Below are positions 9,319-20,260 of a stretch of DNA of 42,157 bases, in pieces (the stretch's first letter is position 1; each line of letters begins with the position of its first letter). The notes below the pieces were generated by a model. It saw nothing but the letters and a program-made list of their open reading frames with translations, was not told the origin of the DNA and did not search any database. Made by a program: the position numbers and the translations under genes. The DNA is from Deltaproteobacteria bacterium (GTDB taxonomy: Bacteria > Desulfobacterota > Syntrophobacteria > BM002): the NCBI GenBank assembly GCA_019309045.1, contig JAFDGZ010000017.1:1-42157 (forward strand), given 5' to 3'.

Positions 9319-10878
9319 TCACTCCCATTCGATGGTGCTCGGTGGTTTGGAGCTGATATCATAGACAACTCGATTTACCCCCTGCACCTCATTGATGATG
9401 CGGTTGGAGATTCGCCCCAGCACCTCATAAGGAACCTTGGCCCAGTCCGCAGTCATGGCATCAACACTCTCCACCACCCGGACACCAATCACCTGGTCAT
9501 ATGTCCGCTCGTCACCCATGACGCCCACTGTCCTGATTGGCAAGAGCACAGCAAATGCTTGCCAGACCTGATCATAGAGGCCGCTGGCCTCCATTTCCTC
9601 CAGCACCACTCCGTCGGCCTCACGGAGGATTGCCAGACGCTCCGGGGTCACCTCGCCGAGAATCCTGATTGCCAGCCCTGGTCCGGGAAAGGGGTGGCGT
9701 TTTATGAGCTTTTCCGGCAAACCCAGTTCGGCACCCACCCGGCGCACCTCATCTTTGAAAAGCTCCCGCAGTGGTTCTATGAGCTTGAGCTTCATAACTT
9801 CCGGCAGGCCGCCCACATTGTGGTGTGTTTTTATGGTGGCTGACGGTCCTTTGAAAGAAACGCTTTCGATAACATCTGGATAGAGCGTGCCCTGGGCAAG
9901 AAATTCGGCCCCGGGAATCTTTCTTGCTTCCGCCTCGAAGATGTCGATGAAAAGGTTGCCAATAATTTTTCGCTTCTGTTCCGGCTCGACAACGCCAGCC
10001 AGTTTCTCGAGAAACTCTGAGGAGGCATCCACGTAATCAAGATTTATGTCGAAAGTATGCCGGAAAATCTCCTGCACCTCTTCTGCTTCGCCGCGGCGAA
10101 GCAGGCCATTGTTTACAAAAATACAGGTGGACTGACGGCCCACAGCCTTGTGCAGCAGCACGGCAACCACCGAACTGTCCACTCCACCGCTGAGAGCACA
10201 GACAACCTTTTTAGAGCCTATGGTCTGCCGCAGCTGTTCCACAGTTGTAGCCACAAAGGATTTCATGGTCCAGGTAGGTTCACATCGGCATATCCCGAAA
10301 AGGAAGTTTTTCAGTAACTCAGTGCCCCGTCTAGTGTGGACCACTTCCGGGTGAAATTGCACCCCATACAACTGCTTCTGGATATGGCGCATGGCTGCTA
10401 CTGGCGAGTTGGCACTGTGAGCAATTCTCTTGAAGTCCGGCGGCATTTTTCTGATTTTGTCGCCGTGGCTCATCCAGACCTGTTCCCCGGGTTGAGCCAT
10501 GTCTTTGGCAAAACCCTTGAAAAGATCTGCAAAAGAATCGATCTGCAAAAAGGCCTTGCCGTATTCTCTTTTGGGAGCACGCTCCACCTCGCCCCCCAGA
10601 AGATGCGTCATGAGCTGCATACCATAACAGATACCCAACACCGGGATGCCAAGAGCAAATATTTCCTTCGAGCAGAGCGGTGCCTCGGGCTCAGCAACGC
10701 TTGCTGGTCCGCCAGAAAGAATGATCCCCTTGGGGGCATACTCTCTGATGTCTGCCAACTCCATATGACAGGGGTGGATCTCACAATAAACCTGACACTC
10801 CCGCACCCTTCTGGCAATGAGCTGGGTTGTCTGGGAGCCAAAGTCCAGAATCAATATTTTCTCGTCGTCTCTGCCCAT
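9319..10878 (-). CDS. guaA: GMP synthase (glutamine-hydrolysing)
   Basis: GuaA converts XMP, ATP and glutamine to GMP, the last step of guanine nucleotide synthesis. The 519-residue product has the class I glutamine amidotransferase domain, with catalytic Cys84 in [10 protein letters not shown] and the partner motif QFHPEVVHT. The ATP pyrophosphatase domain with PP-loop [12 protein letters not shown] follows, then the GMP synthetase C-terminal dimerisation domain ending in [10 protein letters not shown], the standard terminus. The ATG directly abuts the guaB TAA with no spacer, so it probably relies on ribosomes finishing guaB; AGGTGG lies inside the guaB end. The length is normal and the motifs are intact. 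Confidence 0.98.
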   Translation of the reverse strand: MGRDDEKILILDFGSQTTQLIARRVRECQVYCEIHPCHMELADIREYAPKGIILSGGPASVAEPEAPLCSKEIFALGIPVLGICYGMQLMTHLLGGEVERAPKREYGKAFLQIDSFADLFKGFAKDMAQPGEQVWMSHGDKIRKMPPDFKRIAHSANSPVAAMRHIQKQLYGVQFHPEVVHTRRGTELLKNFLFGICRCEPTWTMKSFVATTVEQLRQTIGSKKVVCALSGGVDSSVVAVLLHKAVGRQSTCIFVNNGLLRRGEAEEVQEIFRHTFDINLDYVDASSEFLEKLAGVVEPEQKRKIIGNLFIDIFEAEARKIPGAEFLAQGTLYPDVIESVSFKGPSATIKTHHNVGGLPEVMKLKLIEPLRELFKDEVRRVGAELGLPEKLIKRHPFPGPGLAIRILGEVTPERLAILREADGVVLEEMEASGLYDQVWQAFAVLLPIRTVGVMGDERTYDQVIGVRVVESVDAMTADWAKVPYEVLGRISNRIINEVQGVNRVVYDISSKPPSTIEWE

Positions 10879-12405
<1,527 letters not shown>

Positions 12406-12489
12406 TCATAGATACCAGGAATGAAGTGAAGTCTCAAGGGCCAGTCCGAGAAACAGCAGTCACAGAATGATGTTGCCGAAGTTTCAGAT

Positions 12490-13461
12490 TCACTCCGGAT
12501 GCTGGCACCCCTTTTGCGGGCGGCACTCAGAGAATTTTTCCAGGAGATGCAACAACAACCCTTCGAGCAAGCCGGCGTCGCTAACAGTAATTTGTGAAAC
12601 CTGAGCAATATCCATCAACTCGAGTGTAACGAGCACGCCGGCCAGGATGATGTCTTCTCGACCTCGCTCCAGCCCCGGGATGTCGCGGCGCTGACGCAGC
12701 GGTGTCTCAGCCAATAAATCGGCCATTTGCTCGAGCCAACTCTTTTGAAGGCTCAGACCATTGATGCGGTCTGCATCATAGCGCTGCAAGCCACAGCGCA
12801 TGCTCGCCAGGGTAGTCACCGTACCGGCAGTCCCTACCCAGTGGGCACCCTTGATGTCCTCGGGCAGGGAAACATCGGCAAGGACGCTGCGCACATACTT
12901 CCGCAGAGATCGGCAAGCACCGGCGCCAGGAGGATCGTCTTGCTGAAGAAACCTCTCTGTCAGGTGGACCACTCCCAGGGGCAGGCTGATGCTGTTGACC
13001 AGGGGTGCCTGCTGCTGTCGCTGCCAGACAACCTCGGTACTGCCCCCGCCAATGTCGAACACAGCAATGCTGCCTTTGCTGGCATCAATTACTGAGGTCA
13101 CCCCTAACAGGGAAAGGCGTGCTTCCTCAGCCCCGCTGAGAATCGTCACTTCGAGACCAGTCTGTTCCTCAACAGCTTTTACAAATAGAGGGCCGTTGTG
13201 GGCCTCTCTTACCACGGCTGTGGCACCAGCCAGACAGTGCTTCGCCCCCTCTTCTCTCATGAAGGTTGCGTACTGTCGCAACGCCTCGATACTGCGGTGA
13301 ATTGCCTCGGGCTGCAGCCTTTTCCCGGGGAGGAAATGTTCCCCAAGCCGAGTGATGCGTCTTTCCAGCCGTACGGCTCGAACTCTGCCGCCGCGGGTCT
13401 TTTCAGCAATGAGCAGCCGCAGGGTGTTGGAGCCAATGTCTATGGAGGCAAACCTCTGCAT
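12490..13461 (-). CDS. Ppx/GppA family phosphatase
   Basis: This is a member of the exopolyphosphatase / guanosine pentaphosphate phosphohydrolase family of the actin-like ATPase superfamily. The phosphate-1 loop reads ASIDIGSNTLRLLIAE at the N-terminus and the second phosphate loop reads VFDIGGGSTEVV. A GTAGTVTTLASM adenosine-type motif follows. At 323 residues it is the short form, with the two ASKHA domains and no C-terminal HD-like extension, so it could act on polyphosphate or on pppGpp. It ends 132 bp before guaB and on the same strand, a possible functional link between (p)ppGpp and GTP synthesis, but co-transcription is uncertain. There is no close Shine-Dalgarno; GGGAG lies well upstream of the ATG. 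Confidence 0.9.
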   Translation of the reverse strand: MQRFASIDIGSNTLRLLIAEKTRGGRVRAVRLERRITRLGEHFLPGKRLQPEAIHRSIEALRQYATFMREEGAKHCLAGATAVVREAHNGPLFVKAVEEQTGLEVTILSGAEEARLSLLGVTSVIDASKGSIAVFDIGGGSTEVVWQRQQQAPLVNSISLPLGVVHLTERFLQQDDPPGAGACRSLRKYVRSVLADVSLPEDIKGAHWVGTAGTVTTLASMRCGLQRYDADRINGLSLQKSWLEQMADLLAETPLRQRRDIPGLERGREDIILAGVLVTLELMDIAQVSQITVSDAGLLEGLLLHLLEKFSECRPQKGCQHPE

Positions 13462-13489
13462 TCAGTCAGCGCAATCTCCCTTGCCCGGC

Positions 13490-13505
13490 TTGAAATTAAT
13501 TTCAA
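13490..13505. promoter_or_regulatory. Perfect 16-bp palindrome upstream of ppx/gppA
   Basis: The sequence TTGAAATTAATTTCAA is a perfect dyad about 28 bp before the ppx/gppA start codon. It overlaps a possible -10 box (TATTGA, with TTGAAA 17 bp further upstream on the minus strand). The position suits a repressor operator, but the element is AT-rich and could be chance. No second copy was noticed in the window. Confidence 0.35.
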
Positions 13506-13636
13506 TAACAGAACTGCTTTACTATTTCAAGGTGGGCGGTTATCAGTTGATGGTTGGTGCTGGAAAAGGGACTGGAAGACGAAACAGGACCAAATTCTTT
13601 ATGAAGACTTGAAAGGCGAAACCCGCAACTCGTAAG

Positions 13637-13666
13637 AAAAAGGGGTCCCCGAGAAGGGACCCCTTT
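13637..13666 (-). terminator. Rho-independent terminator of the fadL-like gene
   Basis: In minus-strand RNA a perfect 11-bp stem (AAAGGGGTCCC in plus-strand terms, 13639-13649, with its complement 13656-13666) encloses a 6-nt loop. If the three outer A-U pairs are counted as tail, a run of five U follows. It lies 20 bp beyond the fadL-like stop codon, separating that gene from ppx/gppA. Confidence 0.9.
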
Positions 13667-13686
13667 GCTCACTTTATTAGCTGTGT

Positions 13687-15009
13687 TTAGAAGCGATAGG
13701 TAATATTGAGGGCAAAGATGTGGGCGTCCACATCCTTGAATTTGCCCTCCAGCGGAGGCGGTGCGAATGGCCCCAGTATGGGCTCGAGTTGCTCGCTCAG
13801 GTATTCTCCGGCGGTTTTGCCGAGCTTGCGATTCTCATCGTCCAGGTAGTTGTAGGCAAAATCCAGATCGATCTTTTTATAGTGGCCGCTGAAGCCCACG
13901 GTATAGATCCACCTGTCACCAGAAGGAATGCGCGGGCTGAGTGCTTTATCAGGGATCGGGCTCTCGTCATAGATGAGCCCGGCTCGAACATCGAAGTACT
14001 CGTTCACCCTGTACTGCGTCCCGAAACGGTACGCCCAGGCATCATGATAGTTTTCCGTTACCTGCAGACTGGTCTTGCCGCCAATCAGGTCGTCAAAATC
14101 CGCTGAAAGATCACTGAAAGAGGACCAGTTTGTCCAGTGGGTGTCGAATTCAAGAGTCAGGGGGCCCCATGACCAGGCAAGTCCGAGATAGCCGATGGCA
14201 GGTGTCTTGAAGGAAGTTCTCAGGTTAGTATTGAAAAATACTCCCGGGACCTGCGGGCTGAACTTGAGATCCCCGTCGGAGATGGTGTGATTCACCTGGC
14301 TTCGATAAGAAGCCCCAAACTTGAAATTGTACGGGAGCTCAACCAGCAGACCCACGTTCCAGCCGCCGCCCCAGTCGTCGCCTTTGAACTTGGTATCCAG
14401 CTCAGTAACCTCTCCTGTCACAGGATTAAAATTTGCGAACTGCTTGCTCTTCAATTCGAATTCAAAGTACTGCAGCACGGCGCCGAAGCCAACGCTGACC
14501 CGATCCCACGGTTTGAAAGCGATCACCGGATTGATGGAAGCCGTCTTCAGTTCAGAATCCGTGCCTCCAGGGATGAAGCGGCCCGGCCAGCTTTTTGGCC
14601 ACTCGGTGCGCAAGCCCCAGTTGGCGAACACTCCCAGTCCGAAACTGAGGCGGTCATTGTACTGCTGGGTAAAGTAGGCATTGGGAACGAAAAAGGTGTG
14701 GTTTCTCAGATTGGTTTTGTCACCGGAGGAGGTACCATAAAAAACTGGATCATCGGTGCTGCTTTCAAATTTGGCATCCGGGCTTATGGCGCTCATTCCC
14801 AGAGATACCTGGCTCCCACTGAGCTGGGTGATGCCCGCAGGGTTGAAGTACACAGCTGTAGGGTCGTCGGCCTGGGCAACAAAGGCGCCGCCCATGCCAA
14901 GGGCCTTGGCCCCCTGCTCATTGATGGCAAAGCCGTTTGCGAAAGCGAGGGTTGGACAGACAATCATAATCAAGATCCCCAGCACGCCTGCAATCCATTT
15001 TCCTCTCAT
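13687..15009 (-). CDS. FadL/OmpP1/TodX family outer-membrane transport protein
   Basis: FadL-family barrels import hydrophobic substrates such as long-chain fatty acids or aromatic hydrocarbons across the outer membrane. The 440-residue product has a signal peptide ending near Ala24 (CPTLAFA). The mature protein starts NGFAINEQGAKALGMGGAFVAQADD...YFNPAGI, the family signature, in which the N-terminal hatch contains the NPA motif. Alternating beta-strand segments and a C-terminal aromatic (TYRF) fit a 14-stranded barrel. It has its own promoter and terminator, so it is probably monocistronic. The adjacent cluster of two phenylacetate-CoA ligases suggests aromatic acids or fatty acids as cargo, but that is inference from position only. 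Confidence 0.93.
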   Translation of the reverse strand: MRGKWIAGVLGILIMIVCPTLAFANGFAINEQGAKALGMGGAFVAQADDPTAVYFNPAGITQLSGSQVSLGMSAISPDAKFESSTDDPVFYGTSSGDKTNLRNHTFFVPNAYFTQQYNDRLSFGLGVFANWGLRTEWPKSWPGRFIPGGTDSELKTASINPVIAFKPWDRVSVGFGAVLQYFEFELKSKQFANFNPVTGEVTELDTKFKGDDWGGGWNVGLLVELPYNFKFGASYRSQVNHTISDGDLKFSPQVPGVFFNTNLRTSFKTPAIGYLGLAWSWGPLTLEFDTHWTNWSSFSDLSADFDDLIGGKTSLQVTENYHDAWAYRFGTQYRVNEYFDVRAGLIYDESPIPDKALSPRIPSGDRWIYTVGFSGHYKKIDLDFAYNYLDDENRKLGKTAGEYLSEQLEPILGPFAPPPLEGKFKDVDAHIFALNITYRF

Positions 15010-15249
15010 GTGCTTTCTCCTTTCTCCCCAGGGTTCAACAAGTTAATTTGCAAGTTTTATTGCAAAAAACGAACCATAGCCAGAATATTCCGGGACGTCT
15101 GCCGCTGATGCACGACTTTGGGGTTCGGAGGATGTGGCTCTGCACTACCCTCATGACTGCTACCTGAATAGAGCGTCTTGCTAAATAAAAAACCGTAAAG
15201 GGACAGTGTTGGAACAATGACACGGTAAGGCAGGTTTCAATCGCTTTTT

Positions 15250-15278
15250 CGCATACCAGATAGTTCCAGGAATGTCAA
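15250..15278 (-). promoter_or_regulatory. Putative sigma-70 promoter of the fadL-like gene
   Basis: TTGACA (15278-15273) and TATGCG (15255-15250) are separated by 17 bp on the minus strand. Transcription from here would give a 5' leader of about 230 nt. I see no riboswitch or convincing small gene in the leader. The rest of the 403-bp gap (15010-15412) holds nothing recognisable, and no terminator was found behind the ligase gene ending at 15413. Confidence 0.6.
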
Positions 15279-15412
15279 GGAGATTACTAATGAAAATAAC
15301 AGGGTAAAATGGTTTACAGTAGACAAATTATCTCATCTTTTCTTGATTATTTTCAGCCAATCGTAATATACCTGCTCTATGATCCCCGAAATTATTTCCA
15401 CAAATTGAATGT

Positions 15413-16714
15413 CTAGCCATTGGTCCGCTGGTCTACGATCCGACCCAGATGCTCTCGACAGGCTGCCATGCTCATTGATTCCACCAGGCGGACCCGGGCA
15501 GGTATTCCCAGCCTCTGTTCCAGCTCCTGCCGCATACGGTGCACCAGCTGCTCCAGAACCTTTATCTCATCAGAAAAATTGTCCTCATCCACCTCAATCC
15601 AGATCTCCAGCAGATCGAGCTCTTCCTGGCGCCGGACGAATCCCACATATGATGTCTTTTTCCCCTGGACCAGCTGCGAAATAATGCCTTCAATCAGACG
15701 TGGATGGATCTTTACTCCCCGAATGACCAGCTGGCTGTCAGTACGGCCGCGGCCCTGCCGCAATCTGGCAAATACCCTGCCGCAGTTGCAGCTCTCCATT
15801 GTTATGCTGCCCCTGTCTCCAGTGCGAAAACGAACAAGGGGATATGCCTGGGCTGTAAGGGTTGTCAGCACTACTTCGCCGTTTTGTTCGGCTGGTAAGA
15901 CGGCGCCGCTTTCTGGATCGATTATCTCCACAACGAAGTGGTCTTCGTTGATGTGCAAGCCGTCGTGTTCATTGCACTCATAGGCGATGCCAGGACCTGG
16001 AACCTCGCTGAGACCATAAGCTGTGTGAATATTGATGTGCAGTGAGTCTGCCAGGAAGGTCCGGGTCTTCTGGCTGAGCGTTTCTCCGAGAAGAACTGCC
16101 CGTTTGAGAGACAGGGCATTCGGATTGATGCCCATGCGGGTCATTTCTCGAATAATTTGCCTCAAATAAGAAGGAGTGGAGACAAGCACCGAGGTCTTAT
16201 AGTCGTTCATGACCATAATCTGTTTGGGTATCTCCATTACGGTCATAGGTATCACAGAGGCTTGCATGGCCTCGGCCCCATCTTTGAATTCTCTGGCCCA
16301 ATCTGCCAGACCAGGATCAAAACAGATCTGGATTATATCTTCAGGGCCCACCCCTGCTCCGCAGAGACAACGGGCCACAAGTTCCTTCCAAACTTTGAGG
16401 TCTTTCCTGGTATAGCCACTCACTGTTGGCCGCACATCCGTGCCGGTGGTGCTGTGTATCCGCACTATATCCCGCAACGGTACTGCAAAGAGCCCGTAAG
16501 GATAGTTCATACTGAGATCGTCCCGGCTGGTAAGGGGAAGGCGGCTCAGATCTTCCAGGCTGCGGAAGTGCGAAGGTTCAACTCCCACCTGCTCGAAGCG
16601 ATTATGATAGAAAGGAACGTTTCTGTATGCCCTGTTCAGCGTTGCCTGCAGTCGTTCCAGTTGCAGTTGCACCAGATCTTCTCTGGGCTGGCATTCCATT
16701 TGTTTATTCCACAT
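15413..16714 (-). CDS. Phenylacetate-CoA ligase family protein, divergent copy
   Basis: PaaK-type enzymes activate aryl acids such as phenylacetate to their CoA thioesters with ATP. The product aligns throughout with the second copy at 22204-23505: it shares the LVQLQLERLQATLNRAYRNVPFY start, the AYGLSE motif, HINEDHF and RQGRGRTDSQLVIRGVKI. The nucleotide loop, SSGTTGKPT in the other copy, here reads TTGTDVRPT, so the conserved Gly-Lys is gone. It may therefore be weak, altered in substrate or inactive. The ATG at 16714 is chosen; the frame stays open to a TTG inside livF. It overlaps the livF stop by no more than a few codons and is the last gene of the liv cluster. The length of about 433 residues is normal. 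Confidence 0.88.
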   Translation of the reverse strand: MWNKQMECQPREDLVQLQLERLQATLNRAYRNVPFYHNRFEQVGVEPSHFRSLEDLSRLPLTSRDDLSMNYPYGLFAVPLRDIVRIHSTTGTDVRPTVSGYTRKDLKVWKELVARCLCGAGVGPEDIIQICFDPGLADWAREFKDGAEAMQASVIPMTVMEIPKQIMVMNDYKTSVLVSTPSYLRQIIREMTRMGINPNALSLKRAVLLGETLSQKTRTFLADSLHINIHTAYGLSEVPGPGIAYECNEHDGLHINEDHFVVEIIDPESGAVLPAEQNGEVVLTTLTAQAYPLVRFRTGDRGSITMESCNCGRVFARLRQGRGRTDSQLVIRGVKIHPRLIEGIISQLVQGKKTSYVGFVRRQEELDLLEIWIEVDEDNFSDEIKVLEQLVHRMRQELEQRLGIPARVRLVESMSMAACREHLGRIVDQRTNG

Positions 16715-16724
16715 AGGCACCTTG

Positions 16725-17465
16725 TCACCTTCCTTCTGCAAACTCCCTGTAGTCTTTGCCCAGGTAGGCCCTCTTCACCTCACTGTCCTCCAACAGTTCC
16801 GAACCGGTTCCTTCCAGAATCACCCTTCCTGTCTCCAGGACATAACCCCGATCTGCAATATTCAAGGCGGCCCGGGCATTCTGTTCCACAATCAGGATGG
16901 TGATTCCCTCATCACGCAAGCGCACGATCGTTCGCAGTATCTCTGCAGTCACCAGGGGGGCCAGTCCCATAGATGGCTCATCCAACAGAAGCATTTTAGG
17001 CCGGGCCATGAGCGCTCTGCTGATGGCAAGCATCTGTTGCTCTCCCCCAGAAAGGGTGCCCGAGACCTGATCTCTTCTCTCGGCAAGAGTGGGGAACAGA
17101 GTGAACACCATATCCAGATCCTCAAAGATCCTCGCTTTGTCTCGCTTCTTGAAGCGCACATAGGCGCCAAGCTCCAGGTTTTCCAGCACAGTCAAAGGAT
17201 GGAAGATAAGTCTGCCCTCCGGCACCTGGCTTATGCCCAGCCGCACCACACTCTCAGGGGAGCGATTGTTGAGGCGAATCCCTTCGAAGAAGATATCCCC
17301 ATGAGTCGGCGTGAGAATGCCAGAAATACTGTTCAGTATGGTACTCTTGCCAGCACCGTTGGCTCCAATGAGCGCCACGATCTCACCCGGCCTGACAGAA
17401 AGAGAAATATTGTCCAGAGCCCTAATGCGGCCGTAGAAGGTCTGCAGATTTCGAATCCTAAGCAA
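16725..17465 (-). CDS. livF: Branched-chain/aromatic amino-acid ABC transporter ATPase LivF
   Basis: This is the second ATP-binding subunit of a LIV-type ABC importer. It has Walker A GANGAGKST, the signature LSGGEQQMLAISRALM and Walker B LLLDEPSMGLAP, and it keeps the typical N-terminus LRIRNLQTFYGRIRALDNISL. The start is read as TTG at 17465 because GAGGAG lies 4 nt upstream and this matches the family N-terminus; the codon overlaps the end of livG. A TTG at 17492 would add nine residues. The length is about 246 residues, as usual. It works with LivG, LivH, LivM and the lipoprotein LivK encoded upstream. Confidence 0.95.
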   Translation of the reverse strand: MLRIRNLQTFYGRIRALDNISLSVRPGEIVALIGANGAGKSTILNSISGILTPTHGDIFFEGIRLNNRSPESVVRLGISQVPEGRLIFHPLTVLENLELGAYVRFKKRDKARIFEDLDMVFTLFPTLAERRDQVSGTLSGGEQQMLAISRALMARPKMLLLDEPSMGLAPLVTAEILRTIVRLRDEGITILIVEQNARAALNIADRGYVLETGRVILEGTGSELLEDSEVKRAYLGKDYREFAEGR

Positions 17466-18246
17466 CTGGCTCCTCTCCAAGATATGCGGCAATTACCTCA
17501 GGGTGCTGTTGGATTTCACGGGGACTTCCCTCGGCCAGCTTGCGGCCATAGTCCATTACCATTATCTCGTCACAGATATCCATGGTGAGGCTCATATCAT
17601 GCTCCACCAGCAAAATGGTAATTCCCCTCTGGCGTATACGCAGCAGCAGGCGGCCAAGGTCTGCAGTTTCGGCCGCATTCAAACCGGAGGCTGGTTCATC
17701 CAGCAGCAGAAGTTTGGGACCAACTGCCAGGGCCCTGGCAATCTCCAGCTTGCGCTGCAGACCAAAGGGTAAAGAGCCACTGGCCAGGTCTGCTTTTTCT
17801 GCCAGTTTGATGAACTCGAGGATCTCCAGAGCCTGCTGGCGAATATGCTTCTCTTCCCGGCGTGCGCTCGGCAGTCGGAAGGCAGCTCCAAGAAATCCCA
17901 CCCTCGTTCGAGGGTGAAGCCCCACCATGACGTTTTCGAGCACACTCATGTGTTCAAACAACTCAACATTCTGAAACGTCCGCGCAATGCCGTATTCGGC
18001 GACTTTGTAGGGTGCCAGTCCTTCGAGACTTCTGCCACAGAAGTAGACCTTGCCCTTGTCCGCGGGATAGACTCCGGTGAACAGGTTGAATAGAGTGGTC
18101 TTGCCAGCGCCGTTCGGACCTATAACCCCTTTTATCTGCCCACTATAGACAGAAAAAGTGACATCGTACACCGCCTGTACACCGCCGAATGACTTGCACA
18201 ACTGTTCTGTCTGCAGCAGCACCTGTTCCTGGTGTTCTCGTTCCAT
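17458..18246 (-). CDS. livG: Branched-chain/aromatic amino-acid ABC transporter ATPase LivG
   Basis: This is the first ATP-binding subunit of the LIV-type importer. It has Walker A GPNGAGKTT, the signature LPFGLQRKLEIARALA, Walker B LLLDEPASGLN and the LivG-type ILLVEHDMSLTMDICDEIMVMDYG block. The ATG at 18246 is chosen because the LivG domain starts about 10 residues later (LLQTEQLCKSFGGVQAV). GAGGAG lies 12 nt upstream, rather far. The longer frame, open to 18321, would run into livM and has no family support. The start overlaps the livM end by about 16 bp. Confidence 0.95.
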   Translation of the reverse strand: MEREHQEQVLLQTEQLCKSFGGVQAVYDVTFSVYSGQIKGVIGPNGAGKTTLFNLFTGVYPADKGKVYFCGRSLEGLAPYKVAEYGIARTFQNVELFEHMSVLENVMVGLHPRTRVGFLGAAFRLPSARREEKHIRQQALEILEFIKLAEKADLASGSLPFGLQRKLEIARALAVGPKLLLLDEPASGLNAAETADLGRLLLRIRQRGITILLVEHDMSLTMDICDEIMVMDYGRKLAEGSPREIQQHPEVIAAYLGEEPVA

Positions 18247-18262
18247 GGCGCCAATCCCCTCC

Positions 18263-19252
18263 TCAACCGTCAGAGCGGCCCGCCGTTGCCGCGCTCTGCT
18301 GCAGGCGGCGTCTACCAACAAGATCTAGCACTCCCCTGGTGAGCCCCTGGGGCATGAAAATCATCACCACCATGAGGATAGTACCGAAGATGATAATGTC
18401 GTAGTCGTGAAATACCGCCAGCACCTCGGGCAGCACTGTCAGGGTGGCCGCCCCCAGGATGGCGCCCCAGATGCTGGCCATACCGCCAATTACCACCATA
18501 GTGACCAGCTTGATGGAGAACATGAAATCGAAGGAGCTCGGGCTTATAAAGGTAACAAAATGGGCATAGAGGCTGCCTGCCACTGAAGCGTACACAGCGC
18601 TCAATACGAACACCCAGATCTTCAACTGTGCCGTTGCCACCCCGGAGGCCGCAGCTGCGGTCTCACTATCATGAATTGCGCGCAAAGCCCTTCCCACCCG
18701 GGAGTCCACTATATTGAGACTGAGGCTGATGGCACCGAGCACCACTGCCCACACCAGGTAGTAGTAGGACCAGGGGTCGTCGAGTACCAAGCCTCCCAAC
18801 CGCAGGGAGGGTATACCTACCAGACCTGAAGGGCCGCCAGTGAGCCAGGTGAACTCTTTGAAGCAAATGTGGACGATGATGCCGAAGCCTAGAGTGGCCA
18901 TGGCCAGGTAATAACCAGTAAGCTTTAGTGTGGGGATACCCACGAGCAGGGCCACCGTGACTGTCACTGCCACCGCAGCCAGCATGGCCAGCCACGGAGA
19001 CACCTGATAGGTGGCGGAAAGAATCCCAGAAGTATAGGCCCCGAGGCCGAAAAAAGCGGCGTGCCCCAGGCTGATCTGGCCAGCGTATCCCATTAATAGA
19101 TTCAGGCCAACCGCCAGCAAGGTATGAATGCCAATAAAGATGAGCACATTTAGATAATAGCGGCCTGGCAGCAGCAATGGCACTGCCGCCAGCACAACCC
19201 CGCATATGCTCACCTGCAGCCACCTGTGCTTTGCGATAATTTCCAGCCACAC
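18263..19252 (-). CDS. livM: LIV-type ABC transporter permease LivM
   Basis: This is an inner-membrane permease of the LIV family with about eight to ten hydrophobic segments over 329 residues. The hallmarks are GLNLLMGYAGQISLGHAAFFGLGAY near residue 60, YYLAMATLGFG near 130 and the cytoplasmic EAA-like loop VGRALRAIHDSETAAAASG near 215. The start is a GTG at 19252 without a strong ribosome-binding site, 43 bp after livH. The C-terminal tail is basic. The Liv operon order K-H-M-G-F is standard. Confidence 0.95.
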   Translation of the reverse strand: MWLEIIAKHRWLQVSICGVVLAAVPLLLPGRYYLNVLIFIGIHTLLAVGLNLLMGYAGQISLGHAAFFGLGAYTSGILSATYQVSPWLAMLAAVAVTVTVALLVGIPTLKLTGYYLAMATLGFGIIVHICFKEFTWLTGGPSGLVGIPSLRLGGLVLDDPWSYYYLVWAVVLGAISLSLNIVDSRVGRALRAIHDSETAAAASGVATAQLKIWVFVLSAVYASVAGSLYAHFVTFISPSSFDFMFSIKLVTMVVIGGMASIWGAILGAATLTVLPEVLAVFHDYDIIIFGTILMVVMIFMPQGLTRGVLDLVGRRRLQQSAATAGRSDG

Positions 19253-19295
19253 AACAGAGACAATGTTATTGAGGCGATTGCCTAATCGCTCGATT

Positions 19296-20180
19296 TTACA
19301 CCCTACCTGTCTCGCCTTGGCCGAGCAAACCGCTCGGTCGGATGAACAGCATGATCAGCAGGATAGCAAAGGCAATGGCGTCCTTGAATCCGGAGCTGAT
19401 GAGGCCGGCGCCCATGGCTTCCAGTATACCGAGAAGAAAACCTCCTGCAATGGATCCAGGACTGCTGCCAAGACCTCCCAGAACTGCTGCACAAAAGCCC
19501 TTGAGTCCGAGCATAGTACCCATGTCGTAGCCACACATGGTGATGGGCGCAATGACGATGCCGCCGGCCGCGCCCATGGCAGCACTCAGGCCAAAAGAGA
19601 GCAGCACCATGCGGTTTACCCCAATTCCTACCAGACAGGCACCCCTTTTGCTGAAAGAGCAGGCCCTCATAGCCTTGCCCGTGATGGTCTTTTTGTAAAA
19701 AAACTGCAAGGCAACCATTACCAGCACTGTTATGCCAAGTACCCAGAGGCTCTGAGGCGTCAGTGCGGCACCGGCGATCCTGATGGGCCTTTCACCTGTA
19801 AACGGCTGCAGCCCTAAAGAATCCTTGCCCCAGAGCATCATGGCCACGCCCCTCAGGAAAATAGAAGCGCCTACCGTAATAATTATGAGGCTGATGGCAC
19901 TGGCAGACTTCACTGGTCTGATGGCCAGCCGCTCCAGCACCATACCCACCAGTGTCACCACTGACACTGCCAGAATAAAACACAGCCACACAGGCAAGCC
20001 GTTGACTCCACTGAGGGTGATCATCACCATGGCCCCCAACATGACAAATTCGCCCTGGGCGAAATTTATCACCTCGGTGGCATTGTAGATGACGGTAAAA
20101 CCGAGAGCAATCACGGCGTAAATAGCGCCGTTGGTGATGCCCGAGATGAAATATTGCAGGATTTGGCTGCCGAGATCCAT
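19296..20180 (-). CDS. livH: LIV-type ABC transporter permease LivH
   Basis: This permease partner of LivM has 294 residues and eight or so membrane segments. The diagnostic N-terminus is QYFISGITNGAIYAVIALGFTVIYNATEVINFAQGEFVMLGA, and the EAA-like loop is KAMRACSFSKRGACLVGIGVNRM. That loop usually contains an AxxxN/D-AxxLmGI pattern; here the Lys-Arg-Gly-Ala insert is slightly unusual. The start codon is ATG, with GAGGAG about 12 nt upstream. It lies 80 bp after livK. Confidence 0.95.
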   Translation of the reverse strand: MDLGSQILQYFISGITNGAIYAVIALGFTVIYNATEVINFAQGEFVMLGAMVMITLSGVNGLPVWLCFILAVSVVTLVGMVLERLAIRPVKSASAISLIIITVGASIFLRGVAMMLWGKDSLGLQPFTGERPIRIAGAALTPQSLWVLGITVLVMVALQFFYKKTITGKAMRACSFSKRGACLVGIGVNRMVLLSFGLSAAMGAAGGIVIAPITMCGYDMGTMLGLKGFCAAVLGGLGSSPGSIAGGFLLGILEAMGAGLISSGFKDAIAFAILLIMLFIRPSGLLGQGETGRV

Positions 20181-20260
20181 TGCTGAGGTTCACTCCTCTG
20201 CTAGAATAGATTTGAGCGGCTGCTGAGAGCCGCTCTTCTCACTTGCCTGCAGAAATGCCC

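Noticed and set aside
15035-15223. 62-codon minus-strand frame in the fadL leader
   Set aside because: There is no ribosome-binding site and the Cys/Arg/Phe-rich product has no family features; it was considered as a leader peptide but no terminator or paired stems follow.
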